Below are positions 1 to 6,009 of a DNA stretch of 7,000 nt, one piece after another. A model generated the notes under the pieces. The model was not told where the DNA came from and did no database searches. It saw only the letters and a program-made list of their open reading frames with translations. The DNA is from Dehalococcoidia bacterium UBA1332 (lineage in GTDB: Bacteria > Chloroflexota > Dehalococcoidia > Lucifugimonadales > Lucifugimonadaceae): the NCBI GenBank assembly GCA_002306745.1, contig DBSW01000124.1, positions 1 to 7,000 on the forward strand. The letters are read 5' to 3'. The stretch's first letter is position 1. Each line of letters starts with the position of its first letter. Position numbers and translations under genes: made by a program.

Positions 1-960
1 GGTCTCAACAATCTGTGGATAAAAAACGATTCAGCAAATCCAACACATTCGTTTAAGGATCGTGTTGTTTCAGTAGCTTCAACTAAGGCAGTTGAGTTCG
101 GTTTTGACACAATTGCCTGCGCTTCAACCGGCAATCTTGCCGGCGCTACTGCTGCCCACGGAGCCAAGGCTGGAATGAATACGATGGTATTCATTCCAGC
201 AGATCTGGAACGTGGGAAAGTCCTGGGAGCGGCTGTTTTCGGTTCAGTGGTTTTGGTAAATGGCAACTACGATGATGTAAATCGTCTTTGCTCAGAGCTT
301 GGCGATGATCGTCGATGGGCGTTTGTTAACATTAATATGCGACCATACTATTCCGAAGGTAGCAAATCGATTGGGTATGAACTGGCTGAGCAATTGGATT
401 GGACAGCTCCTGATCATGTTGTTGTCCCAGTTGCTTCCGGTTCGTTGTTCACTAAGGTCTACAAGGGATTGAATGAATTTGCCCGTTTAGGCATTATCGA
501 AAACTCCGACACCAAAATGCATATTGCACAACCATTTGGCTGCTCCCCTGTTGCTACTGCATTCGTTGACGGGCAACCTCATCCTAAGCCAGTTGTCCCA
601 AACACGATTGCTAAATCCCTCGCGATTGGTTCACCAGCAGACGGTTACTACACGGTTGGTATAGCTAATAAGTCCGGTGGAACAGGCACGGTTGTTCCAG
701 AAAATGAAATCGCTGACGGTATGAAACTTTTAGCTGAGACTGAAGGAATATTCACGGAAACTGCAGGTGGCGTCGTTATTTCCACGCTTGTACGGCTATC
801 TCGACAGGGTTTGATTGCTCCTGATGAAAAGGCAGTTGCTCTAATTACAGGTACTGGGCTTAAAACACTTGAAGCGGTCGAGGGAGCGGTTGAAACGCAA
901 AGTATTGAACCTACAATGCGTTCATTCGATGAAATCGTTATGGGAGTACCTGTTAAATAA
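1..960 (+). CDS. thrC: Threonine synthase-like PLP enzyme, 5' end cut by window edge
   Basis: Fold-type II PLP enzyme. Threonine synthase converts O-phosphohomoserine to threonine and phosphate in the cytoplasm. The frame is open from base 1, so the start lies upstream; 319 residues are visible and roughly 80-110 N-terminal residues are probably missing. Numbering from the first visible residue: NPTHSFKDR at 13-21, with K19 as the expected Schiff-base lysine; STGN at 42-45 in the usual PLP-phosphate/substrate loop; a VPVASGS glycine-rich stretch near 142-148; SGGTGT near 225-230; ETAGGV near 253-258; and ITGTGLKT near 282-289, all typical of the family. The next gene, a NIL-domain protein, overlaps its stop by one base, and a MoaD-like carrier follows. 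That context leaves open a sulfhydrylase role (O-phosphohomoserine to homocysteine) instead of, or beside, threonine synthesis. Family assignment is firm; the exact reaction is less so. Confidence 0.9.
   Translation, partial: GLNNLWIKNDSANPTHSFKDRVVSVASTKAVEFGFDTIACASTGNLAGATAAHGAKAGMNTMVFIPADLERGKVLGAAVFGSVVLVNGNYDDVNRLCSELGDDRRWAFVNINMRPYYSEGSKSIGYELAEQLDWTAPDHVVVPVASGSLFTKVYKGLNEFARLGIIENSDTKMHIAQPFGCSPVATAFVDGQPHPKPVVPNTIAKSLAIGSPADGYYTVGIANKSGGTGTVVPENEIADGMKLLAETEGIFTETAGGVVISTLVRLSRQGLIAPDEKAVALITGTGLKTLEAVEGAVETQSIEPTMRSFDEIVMGVPVK
128..143. repeat. Short GC-rich hairpin inside thrC
   Basis: CCGGCA and TGCCGG form a perfect 6-bp inverted repeat around ATCT. It lies in the codons for the conserved STGN loop, so it may be coincidental to coding. 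It sits 25 bases before the much longer inverted repeat at 169-200. Confidence 0.4.
169..200. repeat. Perfect 14-bp inverted repeat (4-base loop) inside thrC
   Basis: GCTGGAATGAATAC at 169-182 is exactly mirrored by GTATTCATTCCAGC at 187-200 around the loop GATG. The repeat encodes the AGMNTMVFIPA segment of ThrC. No T tract follows on either strand, so it is not a standard terminator. The structure is directly visible; any function is unknown. Confidence 0.85.
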
Positions 961-1202
961 TGCCGTTTCGTAGAGTTAAGTTCACTTTTGACACCCAACA
1001 CATTCAACGTCCATTGATCTACGAATTAGGTCACAAATTTGATTTGGTTACTAACATTCGTAGGGCTGCAGTTGAGTCCGACTCAGGTTGGGTGATTCTT
1101 GAAATTGAAGGATTAATCGTTGAAATCGAAAGAGGGATTGCTTGGGTGATCGATCAAGGTTGCGAAGTGACTTCTCTGGAAGGTGACATCATCGCTGGAT
1201 AA
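960..1202 (+). CDS. Stand-alone NIL-domain protein
   Basis: An 80-residue soluble protein that is essentially one NIL domain, the small ferredoxin-like-fold domain also found at the C-terminus of MetN methionine ABC ATPases and beside ferredoxin domains in some homocysteine-synthesis proteins. Visible pattern: an N-terminal beta strand RRVKFTFD (4-11), a helix with PLIYELGHKFDL (18-29), the signature region TNIRRAAVE (31-39), then a strand WVILEIEG (44-51), a helix and a terminal strand CEVTSLEG. There is no signal peptide, membrane segment or ferredoxin cysteine motif; one cysteine is near residue 68. The ATG overlaps the thrC stop (TAATG), and GGGAG at 942-946 lies 13 bases upstream, which points to translational coupling with thrC. 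Its role is unknown; the context suggests binding a sulfur amino acid or helping ThrC and the downstream carrier. Domain call is good, function is inference. Confidence 0.8.
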   Translation: MPFRRVKFTFDTQHIQRPLIYELGHKFDLVTNIRRAAVESDSGWVILEIEGLIVEIERGIAWVIDQGCEVTSLEGDIIAG

Positions 1203-1239
1203 AGTATATCGTCAAAATTTTATATATAGAGGCTAATTT

Positions 1240-1320
1240 ATGAAATTGAATTGCCTTTACCATGATTGTAGAAACAATTTACTCCCTTCGGTCATGGTTA
1301 CTAGGTCAGGGATCCGATAA
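1240..1320 (+). CDS. Possible 26-residue micro-ORF between NIL and moaD-like genes
   Basis: ATG at 1240 with a good Shine-Dalgarno AGAGG at 1228-1232, seven bases away, ending with TAA at 1318-1320, 17 bases before the ATG of the next gene. The peptide begins MKLNCLYHDC, has two cysteines (residues 5 and 10), and has no recognisable domain. The second half of the ORF overlaps the hairpin at 1259-1298. It could be a real small protein, a translated leader for the downstream gene, or chance. No homology is known to me. Confidence 0.2.
   Translation: MKLNCLYHDCRNNLLPSVMVTRSGIR
1259..1298 (+). promoter_or_regulatory. Hairpin-forming leader upstream of the moaD-like gene
   Basis: ACCATGA at 1259-1265 pairs perfectly with TCATGGT at 1292-1298. 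Inside it TTGT (1266-1269) pairs with ACAA (1274-1277) around AGAA. The stem lies in the 135-base gap between the NIL and MoaD-like genes and ends about 40 bases before the MoaD-like ATG. No T tract follows, so it does not look like an intrinsic terminator. It does not match a riboswitch class I recognise. I find no convincing -35/-10 pair in this gap, only an AT-rich TATATATA near 1220. Confidence 0.25.
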
Positions 1321-1337
1321 GAACACAGGTGCAAAAT

Positions 1338-1619
1338 ATGAATGTAACAGTAAAAATTCCAACACCTCTCAGAAAATTGACTAACGGTGCTAGCAGTGTA
1401 GATGCTGACGGGACCACTATTGGGGCGATTGTGGAATCGCTAGATAGGTCATATCCTGGTTTCAGAGAACGATTAGTCGATGAAAACGGTGACATTCGTC
1501 ATTTCGTGAACATATATCTAAATGGTGAAGATGTGCGATATCTTGATGGGCTCAACAGTTCGGTCAAAGACAGTGATGAGTTAAGTATAGTTCCAGCCGT
1601 TGCAGGTGGAATTAAATAG
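1338..1619 (+). CDS. MoaD/ThiS-family ubiquitin-like sulfur-carrier protein with GGIK tail
   Basis: A 93-residue beta-grasp protein. It opens MNVTVKIPTPLRKLTNG and continues with a YPGFRERL segment (residues 37-44), FVNIYLNGEDVRYL in the middle and DELSIVPAVAGG near the end, the typical pattern of CysO-like/MoaD/ThiS carriers. Such proteins are adenylated at a C-terminal di-glycine and turned into a thiocarboxylate that donates sulfur for cysteine, homocysteine, molybdopterin or thiazole. Here the di-glycine is followed by I and K before the TAG, so the carrier would need trimming by a JAMM-type protease to be active. I chose ATG 1338 because AGGTG at 1327-1331 sits six bases upstream; an in-frame GTG at 1329 would add three residues but lacks spacing to this site. 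Its downstream position after thrC and NIL favours an amino-acid sulfur role over molybdopterin, but no E1 or protease gene is visible here. Confidence 0.85.
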   Translation: MNVTVKIPTPLRKLTNGASSVDADGTTIGAIVESLDRSYPGFRERLVDENGDIRHFVNIYLNGEDVRYLDGLNSSVKDSDELSIVPAVAGGIK

Positions 1620-1635
1620 CGACTAGAGCTAATTT
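1614..1635. terminator. Weak hairpin at the convergent gene junction
   Basis: AAATAGC (1614-1620) can pair with GCTAATTT (1628-1635) with one bulged T and the loop GACTAGA. It spans the stop codon of the MoaD-like gene and lies in the short gap before the end of aroB, which runs the other way. The stem is AT-rich and the flanking T-rich stretches are imperfect, so terminator activity in either direction is uncertain. Confidence 0.25.
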
Positions 1636-1662
1636 CTCCAACATATTTGGTCGTGTTTATTT

Positions 1663-2775
1663 CTAACCTAAAATTGATTTGATCGAGTGTCTGACTACGT
1701 CCTCTGCAACATCGATACGGGTGGTTGCTTTTCCTGGACCTTCGAGTAGAACCCAACGAATCCTGCCACCGCGAGATTTTTTGTCGCTTTTAGTTGCATC
1801 TATTATCCTGTTTACATCTAAACCTCTAGCAGTTACTGGTAGTTCGTAATTTTCCAACAGTTTTCGTTGACGATTTACGAAATTCGAGTCGATCATTCCA
1901 AGTTCTTCGGAGATTCTAGCTGCAACCATCATGCCAATCGCAACTGCTTCTCCGTGTAAGTAGACGCCGTAACCAGCTACATTTTCGATTGCGTGCCCGA
2001 CTGTATGACCATAGTTTAGTAACACGCGTTGGTCCCCGGTCTCAAACTCATCTGCTGATACGACATTACCTTTTATTGCTACGCTGCGTCGAATTGCATC
2101 AACCGGTGCAGAGCCTTTAAGTGCCTTCATTTGGTCTGGTATTTGCTCGAATGTATTTAGCAGATCTGCATCAAAAATTAATCCATGTTTGATTGCTTCT
2201 GCCCAACCCGCTGACATTTCTCGAGCTGGCAGAGTTGTTAGATGTGACACATCTTGTAAAACCAATTTTGGTTGATGAAATGCTCCAAGCAGGTTTTTGC
2301 CTTTTGCGATATTTACTCCTGTTTTGCCACCGATAGAGGAGTCAACCATTGCAGCAAGACTAGTTGGTAGTTGAACTATGGCAACGCCGCGTAGCCAAGT
2401 TGCGGCTGCAAAACCAACGAGATCGCCTGTAACACCTCCGCCCATTGCTATGACTACATCGATTCGCTCCGCGCGTTGATCAGCAAGCCAGTCGTACACG
2501 ACCTGCACAGTTTCCAGATTTTTATTTGATTCACCAATTTCAATGGCGAGAACGTGGGTTTCGTATCCAACTCGTTCGAGAGATTCTTGGGCTCGTTGAA
2601 CTGCTTTAGGAAACATAACCTCATCAGCTATAAGAAATGCCCTACCACCCTTACCTGTTCCTGTTTTGCGGAGTTCAATGCCAAGATCATCAACTACGTC
2701 CCGTCCAACAACCACAGGGTAAGATCCCTGTGTTGTATTTACAACTGTGGCTAGGTTGTTGTCAATGTCACGCAT
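1663..2775 (-). CDS. aroB: 3-dehydroquinate synthase
   Basis: Converts DAHP to 3-dehydroquinate, the second shikimate-pathway step, using NAD and a divalent metal; cytoplasmic. With the start chosen here it is 370 residues, close to the usual 350-370. Visible motifs: SYPVVVG near 18-24, the NAD-binding MGGGVTGDLVGF at 111-122, PTSLAAMVDSSIGGKTGVN at 137-155, and KNLLGAFHQP at 160-169. The expected metal ligands are E193 in WAEAIKHG, H257 in YGHTVGH and H274 in HGEAVAIGM, so the active site looks complete. I start at ATG 2775, which overlaps the aroK stop by eight bases. In-frame GTG 2793 and TTG 2814 would add up to 13 residues with no family-like sequence and deeper overlap; none of the three has a strong Shine-Dalgarno. 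It is the last gene of the apparent aroC-aroK-aroB unit and is probably translationally coupled to aroK. Confidence 0.96.
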   Translation of the reverse strand: MRDIDNNLATVVNTTQGSYPVVVGRDVVDDLGIELRKTGTGKGGRAFLIADEVMFPKAVQRAQESLERVGYETHVLAIEIGESNKNLETVQVVYDWLADQRAERIDVVIAMGGGVTGDLVGFAAATWLRGVAIVQLPTSLAAMVDSSIGGKTGVNIAKGKNLLGAFHQPKLVLQDVSHLTTLPAREMSAGWAEAIKHGLIFDADLLNTFEQIPDQMKALKGSAPVDAIRRSVAIKGNVVSADEFETGDQRVLLNYGHTVGHAIENVAGYGVYLHGEAVAIGMMVAARISEELGMIDSNFVNRQRKLLENYELPVTARGLDVNRIIDATKSDKKSRGGRIRWVLLEGPGKATTRIDVAEDVVRHSIKSILG

Positions 2776-3346
2776 TTGATCTACCAATTTCACTAGACCG
2801 CCATGTCTCTGCAATTAATTCAGCCACTTCTTCATGCGTCTTCTTTTCGGTATCAATGGTGACGTGAGCTATTGAGTAAGCTGTTTCGCGTTCCATTAGC
2901 ATATTCTCTATCTTTTGAATTGGTGCATCATTACCAAGAAGGGGTCGGACAACTTTGCTTCGGTTAGCAGCAGAATTAGTCAATCTTTTATGAATGATAT
3001 AAGGGCTCGCTACTAATCGAACTATCAGACCAGAAGACTTCATAATTTTGCGATTTGATTCACGTACCGGAACTCCACCTCCAGTAGAGACTATTCTGCC
3101 ACCACGTCCCGCTACTTCTTTTAGTAGACGTGATTCAAGGTCTCTAAAGTACGGCTCACCGTTGTCAGAAAATATATCTGATATAGGTTTACCAGCTCTG
3201 TCTTCGATAACGCCGTCCATTTCAACAAAAGGCCAGCCTAGTAGCTCGGAAACGATCTGTCCTGAACGTGTTTTTCCTGTGCCAGATAGTCCTATCAAGT
3301 AAACGTTGGGTTTAGATTTTTTAGAAGTGTCGCTAGGTTTGTCCAA
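2768..3346 (-). CDS. aroK: Shikimate kinase
   Basis: Phosphorylates shikimate to shikimate 3-phosphate with ATP, the fifth step of the pathway; a cytoplasmic P-loop kinase. Length 192 residues, slightly above the usual 170-180 because of a charged N-terminal extension. Visible: Walker A GLSGTGKT at 19-26, the MD pair at 43-44 (D44 as shikimate/Mg contact), GEPYFRDLE at 63-71 with R68 as shikimate-binding arginine, the GGG at 89-91, the LID arginine in RPLLG (R134), and R153 in ERETAY. The start is TTG at 3346. GGAG sits seven bases upstream in the gap after aroC, and no ATG or GTG occurs before the P-loop, so the weak start codon is well supported. It begins 15 bases after the aroC stop and its end overlaps aroB. 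Confidence 0.95.
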   Translation of the reverse strand: MDKPSDTSKKSKPNVYLIGLSGTGKTRSGQIVSELLGWPFVEMDGVIEDRAGKPISDIFSDNGEPYFRDLESRLLKEVAGRGGRIVSTGGGVPVRESNRKIMKSSGLIVRLVASPYIIHKRLTNSAANRSKVVRPLLGNDAPIQKIENMLMERETAYSIAHVTIDTEKKTHEEVAELIAETWRSSEIGRSNA

Positions 3347-3361
3347 TAATTGACTCCGCGA

Positions 3362-4546
3362 CTATTCAGGGTTTCCGAAAGCTTGGTGCGATTCAACGTA
3401 ATTGGTGTAGTTACGTTTTATCTCATTGAGTGAGTCGCCTCCAAATTTTTCAAGTAGACCATCTACTAGTACCAATGCCAGCATAGATTCTCCAACAGGG
3501 CAAGCACGAGCCACCTGACATATGTCACTACGGTTGTATTGTGCATCAACCAGCTGTCCAGTATTTATGTCGACTGATGGTAGCGGTTTTGTCATAGTCG
3601 CAATAGGTTTGATTGCAACATGTACGACGATAGGATTGCCATTTGACATACCGCCCTCTATACCTCCAGCATGGTTGGAAATTTGCCGAAATCTCCGAAG
3701 GTCATTAGGGTCATATTCGATGACATCTTGCACTTCTCGTCCGGGCTTTCGGGTATTTGCGAATCCGTTTCCGATTTCAACTCCCTTTACAGCATTGATG
3801 CTCATCATCGCTTGCGCTATTCGACCATCAAGTTTGCGATCCCAATGAACGTGGCTGCCAAGCCCAACTGGGGACCCGAACGCCACCACTTCGAATGTTC
3901 CTCCAATTGTCGTTCTTTCCTTTTTTGATTTGTCAATTGCCGCTTTGAATCGACTATCTGCGTCAGAATCAGAGGCGCGTACTTCTGATTCTTCTACGAA
4001 GCTCCAATCAACGTTTTCTGGATCAATCTTTGCCCCATCCTGATCTCCTGTTGCAACCACTCGAGAGTGGATCACGATCCCTATCTCTTCGAGCAAACGT
4101 CTTGCTATCGAACCTGCTGCGACACGGGCCGCAGTTTCGCGGGCTGAAGCGCGTTCTAGAACATTACGTAAGTCATGCTGGGCGTATTTCAAAGCTCCTG
4201 GAAAGTCAGCGTGACCCGGTACCACTTTTGTGTATACCTTCTTGTCAACGCCATCACCAACATCTGCGATCGACATTGCATCAGTCCAGTTTGCGAAATC
4301 ACGATTCTGAATCCACATCGCGATAGGCGAACCAAGTGATCGTCCATGCCTCACTCCTGAACGTATGTTTGCGCGATCCTGTTCGATTTTCATCCGACCG
4401 CCTGATCCGTAACCTTTTTGGCGCCGAGACATTTGATTTTCGATGTATTGTTCAGTTATTTCTAATCCCGCAGGCATACCCTCCACGATCACAGTTAGAC
4501 CCTGACCATGAGACTCTCCTGCGGTGAGATATCGAAATTTTGTCAT
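3362..4546 (-). CDS. aroC: Chorismate synthase
   Basis: Removes phosphate from EPSP to make chorismate, the last common step to the aromatic amino acids and folate; it needs reduced FMN. Length 394 residues, normal for the bacterial enzyme. Visible signatures: GESHGQG at 10-16 with H13, RRQKGYGSGGRM at 41-52, PGHADFPGALKY at 110-121 with the second active-site histidine H111, RASARETAARVAAG at 132-145, VGLGSHVHWDRKLD at 227-240, NHAGGIEGGMSNG at 291-303 and RSDICQVARACPVGE at 339-353. The ATG at 4546 gives the canonical N-terminus. Its Shine-Dalgarno is weak: GAG lies about 12 bases upstream. It is the first gene after a terminator-like hairpin, so it probably has its own promoter in the 145-base gap and leads aroC-aroK-aroB. 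Confidence 0.97.
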   Translation of the reverse strand: MTKFRYLTAGESHGQGLTVIVEGMPAGLEITEQYIENQMSRRQKGYGSGGRMKIEQDRANIRSGVRHGRSLGSPIAMWIQNRDFANWTDAMSIADVGDGVDKKVYTKVVPGHADFPGALKYAQHDLRNVLERASARETAARVAAGSIARRLLEEIGIVIHSRVVATGDQDGAKIDPENVDWSFVEESEVRASDSDADSRFKAAIDKSKKERTTIGGTFEVVAFGSPVGLGSHVHWDRKLDGRIAQAMMSINAVKGVEIGNGFANTRKPGREVQDVIEYDPNDLRRFRQISNHAGGIEGGMSNGNPIVVHVAIKPIATMTKPLPSVDINTGQLVDAQYNRSDICQVARACPVGESMLALVLVDGLLEKFGGDSLNEIKRNYTNYVESHQAFGNPE

Positions 4547-4623
4547 GCGCTATATTTCTCGTTTGGTATCTAGCATATAAATTATTGTGTGGACCGTAGC
4601 TTGCGATTTGATTTGAGTTGATC

Positions 4624-4688
4624 AAAAAACCATAGGCGCCGGTTCATTTTAAGAAATTCTACTTCGATTATATGTACTGGCACTATGG
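4624..4688 (-). terminator. Rho-independent terminator-like hairpin after aroE
   Basis: Read on the minus strand, CCATAG (4688-4683) pairs with CTATGG (4635-4630). The stem continues with TGCC (4682-4679) against GGCG (4640-4637), with one wobble pair and one bulged C. Six T residues (4629-4624) follow immediately. The 38-base loop is long for an intrinsic terminator, which lowers confidence. No T tract follows on the plus strand. The rest of the 4547-4691 gap toward aroC is AT-rich. It includes the palindrome TTGATCAA (4618-4625), but I see no well-spaced -35/-10 pair. Confidence 0.55.
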
Positions 4689-4691
4689 GAT

Positions 4692-5552
4692 TTAGTTACT
4701 GTGTGACTTAATCGCAGAATAAATTGCTTCGAACATTATGTTTACTGGTGCCGATCTACCCGTTGCCATTTCGAATCCTTCAATCCCCTGGAAGACTAGC
4801 ATTGTTATACCGCCAGCCGGTTCGCCGCCGGCAGCTTCTACTTCTCGAAGAAATGTAGTCATCGGCGGAGCATAAACCGCGTCGTAACCTATTGTTTGTG
4901 CTGAAATCATGTCCGATGTAACTGGAGATGCAATCTCTGCAGGCCCACCTGACATACCTAAAGAAGTCGTGTTAACTAAGAGATTTGCGAAAGGTACGTG
5001 GTTAGCCATTTCGTCCTTTGCCATACCTATAGCTTTAGGTTTGAACTTGCCTTCTGAGAAATACGACGCTAATACCTGTGCTTTTTCGACAGTGCGATTC
5101 GCTATCGTTAGGCGATTTACTTCTGCCCCTTTAAGCGCGTGCACAATAGCTCTGGCAGCCCCGCCCGCACCGAATACTACTACATCCGCTCCTTTTGGAT
5201 CGAAGCACGTTTTTTCTCTCAATGCTCTAAGGAATCCAGATCCGTCAGTGTTGTGACCGACAAGTTTGCCTCTTCGGTTAAATATCCAATTGACCGCGCC
5301 AACTGCCTTCGCTGCATCTGTTAGTTCATCAACCATCGGTATAACCGCTTGTTTGTGTGGAAGGGTAACGCAGCACGCAATGAAGTTCTTTTCTCGGAAT
5401 TTTGCAACTATGGACTCTAGTTTTTTCGGTGGAACATCCCAAGCTTCAAACGTTTCATCTATACCAAGTGCATCCAAGCCTGCTTGTTGAAAAACAGGCG
5501 ATTTCGTGTGACCGATCGGGTGCCCAATAATTCCGATGTTGCTACTTATCAT
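4692..5552 (-). CDS. aroE: Shikimate dehydrogenase (NADP-dependent)
   Basis: Reduces 3-dehydroshikimate to shikimate with NADPH, the fourth pathway step; cytoplasmic. Length 286 residues, typical. The N-terminal substrate domain shows GHPIGHTKSP at 10-19 (T16 and S18 in the usual Ser-x-Ser positions), VTLPHK at 62-67 with the catalytic K67, GAVN at 85-88 and NTDGSGF at 101-107 with catalytic D103. The C-terminal Rossmann part shows VVFGAGGAARA at 125-135, NRT at 152-154, NTTSLGM at 194-200 and MLVFQG with Q255. Two positions near the substrate site differ from the common consensus: C61 where NVT is usual, and W89 where GAVNT is usual. The ATG overlaps the ruvX stop as ATGA, so the two are probably translationally coupled. 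The terminator-like hairpin follows directly. Confidence 0.95.
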   Translation of the reverse strand: MISSNIGIIGHPIGHTKSPVFQQAGLDALGIDETFEAWDVPPKKLESIVAKFREKNFIACCVTLPHKQAVIPMVDELTDAAKAVGAVNWIFNRRGKLVGHNTDGSGFLRALREKTCFDPKGADVVVFGAGGAARAIVHALKGAEVNRLTIANRTVEKAQVLASYFSEGKFKPKAIGMAKDEMANHVPFANLLVNTTSLGMSGGPAEIASPVTSDMISAQTIGYDAVYAPPMTTFLREVEAAGGEPAGGITMLVFQGIEGFEMATGRSAPVNIMFEAIYSAIKSHSN

Positions 5553-6004
5553 TCATTTGTTCCGTTGCTGTAGTGGTTGGACTGGAGGTATGCGTTGAGG
5601 ATAATTGCTGCCGACGCCGAATCTATTCTGCCACGAGCTTTACCACGAGCCTTTGTTGGTTTATTGCCAGATTCGCGCAGGATTGATTGTGCTTCAATCG
5701 TGGTCATTCGTTCGTCCCAAACATAGACTGGTAGATCAGTAGACAAACGAAGTTGCCTGCAAAACGCATTCACTTTACGTGCAGCGGGACCATAAGAACC
5801 ATCTAGTGACAATGGCAGGCCAACCACAATAGCTACTGCTTCATTTTTTATCGCTATACAAGCGACAGTATCGGCATCAGCCGTTCCTTCCGCGTTGACT
5901 GCATCGATTGGCGACGCTATTAGGCCCGTATGATCGCTAATGGCGAGCCCTATTCGCGCTTGACCATAATCCACTCCAAGCAAACGTCCCTTAACATTTA
6001 TCAC
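5549..6004 (-). CDS. ruvX: RuvX/YqgF-family putative Holliday junction resolvase or rRNA-processing nuclease
   Basis: Small RNase H-fold nuclease family; in E. coli YqgF is linked to 16S rRNA 5'-end maturation, and other members resolve Holliday junctions. With the start chosen here it has 151 residues, usual for the family. Visible motifs: GVDYGQARIGLA at 10-21 with D12 as the first catalytic acid, IVVGLPLSLDG at 59-69, WDERMTT at 96-102 with an acidic pair, and RIDSASAAIIL at 126-136 with D128. I prefer GTG 6004 as start because GAGGGG (inside the last alaS codons) lies nine bases upstream. TTG 6013 would overlap the alaS stop as TTGA, but the same GAGGGG would directly abut it, leaving no spacer. 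It is sandwiched between alaS and aroE; alaS-ruvX adjacency is common in several bacterial groups. Confidence 0.92.
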   Translation of the reverse strand: MINVKGRLLGVDYGQARIGLAISDHTGLIASPIDAVNAEGTADADTVACIAIKNEAVAIVVGLPLSLDGSYGPAARKVNAFCRQLRLSTDLPVYVWDERMTTIEAQSILRESGNKPTKARGKARGRIDSASAAIILNAYLQSNHYSNGTNE

Positions 6005-6009
6005 TAATC

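Noticed and set aside
648..1007. 119-codon open frame on the minus strand opposite thrC and the NIL gene
   Set aside because: Lies antisense to a clearly conserved protein, and its sequence is low-complexity Ser/Pro/Val-rich with no domain. Treated as a shadow.
1329..1337. GTG at 1329 as start of the MoaD-like protein
   Set aside because: The AGGTG that fits as ribosome site overlaps this codon and is correctly spaced for ATG 1338, which also gives the family-like N-terminus.
1320..1619. Molybdopterin synthase small subunit (moaD) as a specific call
   Set aside because: No other molybdopterin gene is nearby, the tail is GGIK, and the thrC/NIL context fits amino-acid sulfur transfer better. 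Only the family name is kept.
2776..2814. TTG 2814 or GTG 2793 as start of aroB
   Set aside because: They add residues unlike other AroB proteins and deepen the overlap with aroK. ATG 2775 gives a normal length.
4030..4326. 98-codon plus-strand frame inside aroC
   Set aside because: Antisense to strongly conserved chorismate synthase motifs, no recognisable domain and no start signal. The same applies to the plus-strand frames at 3048-3302, 3522-3848, 4909-5256 and 6362-6661.
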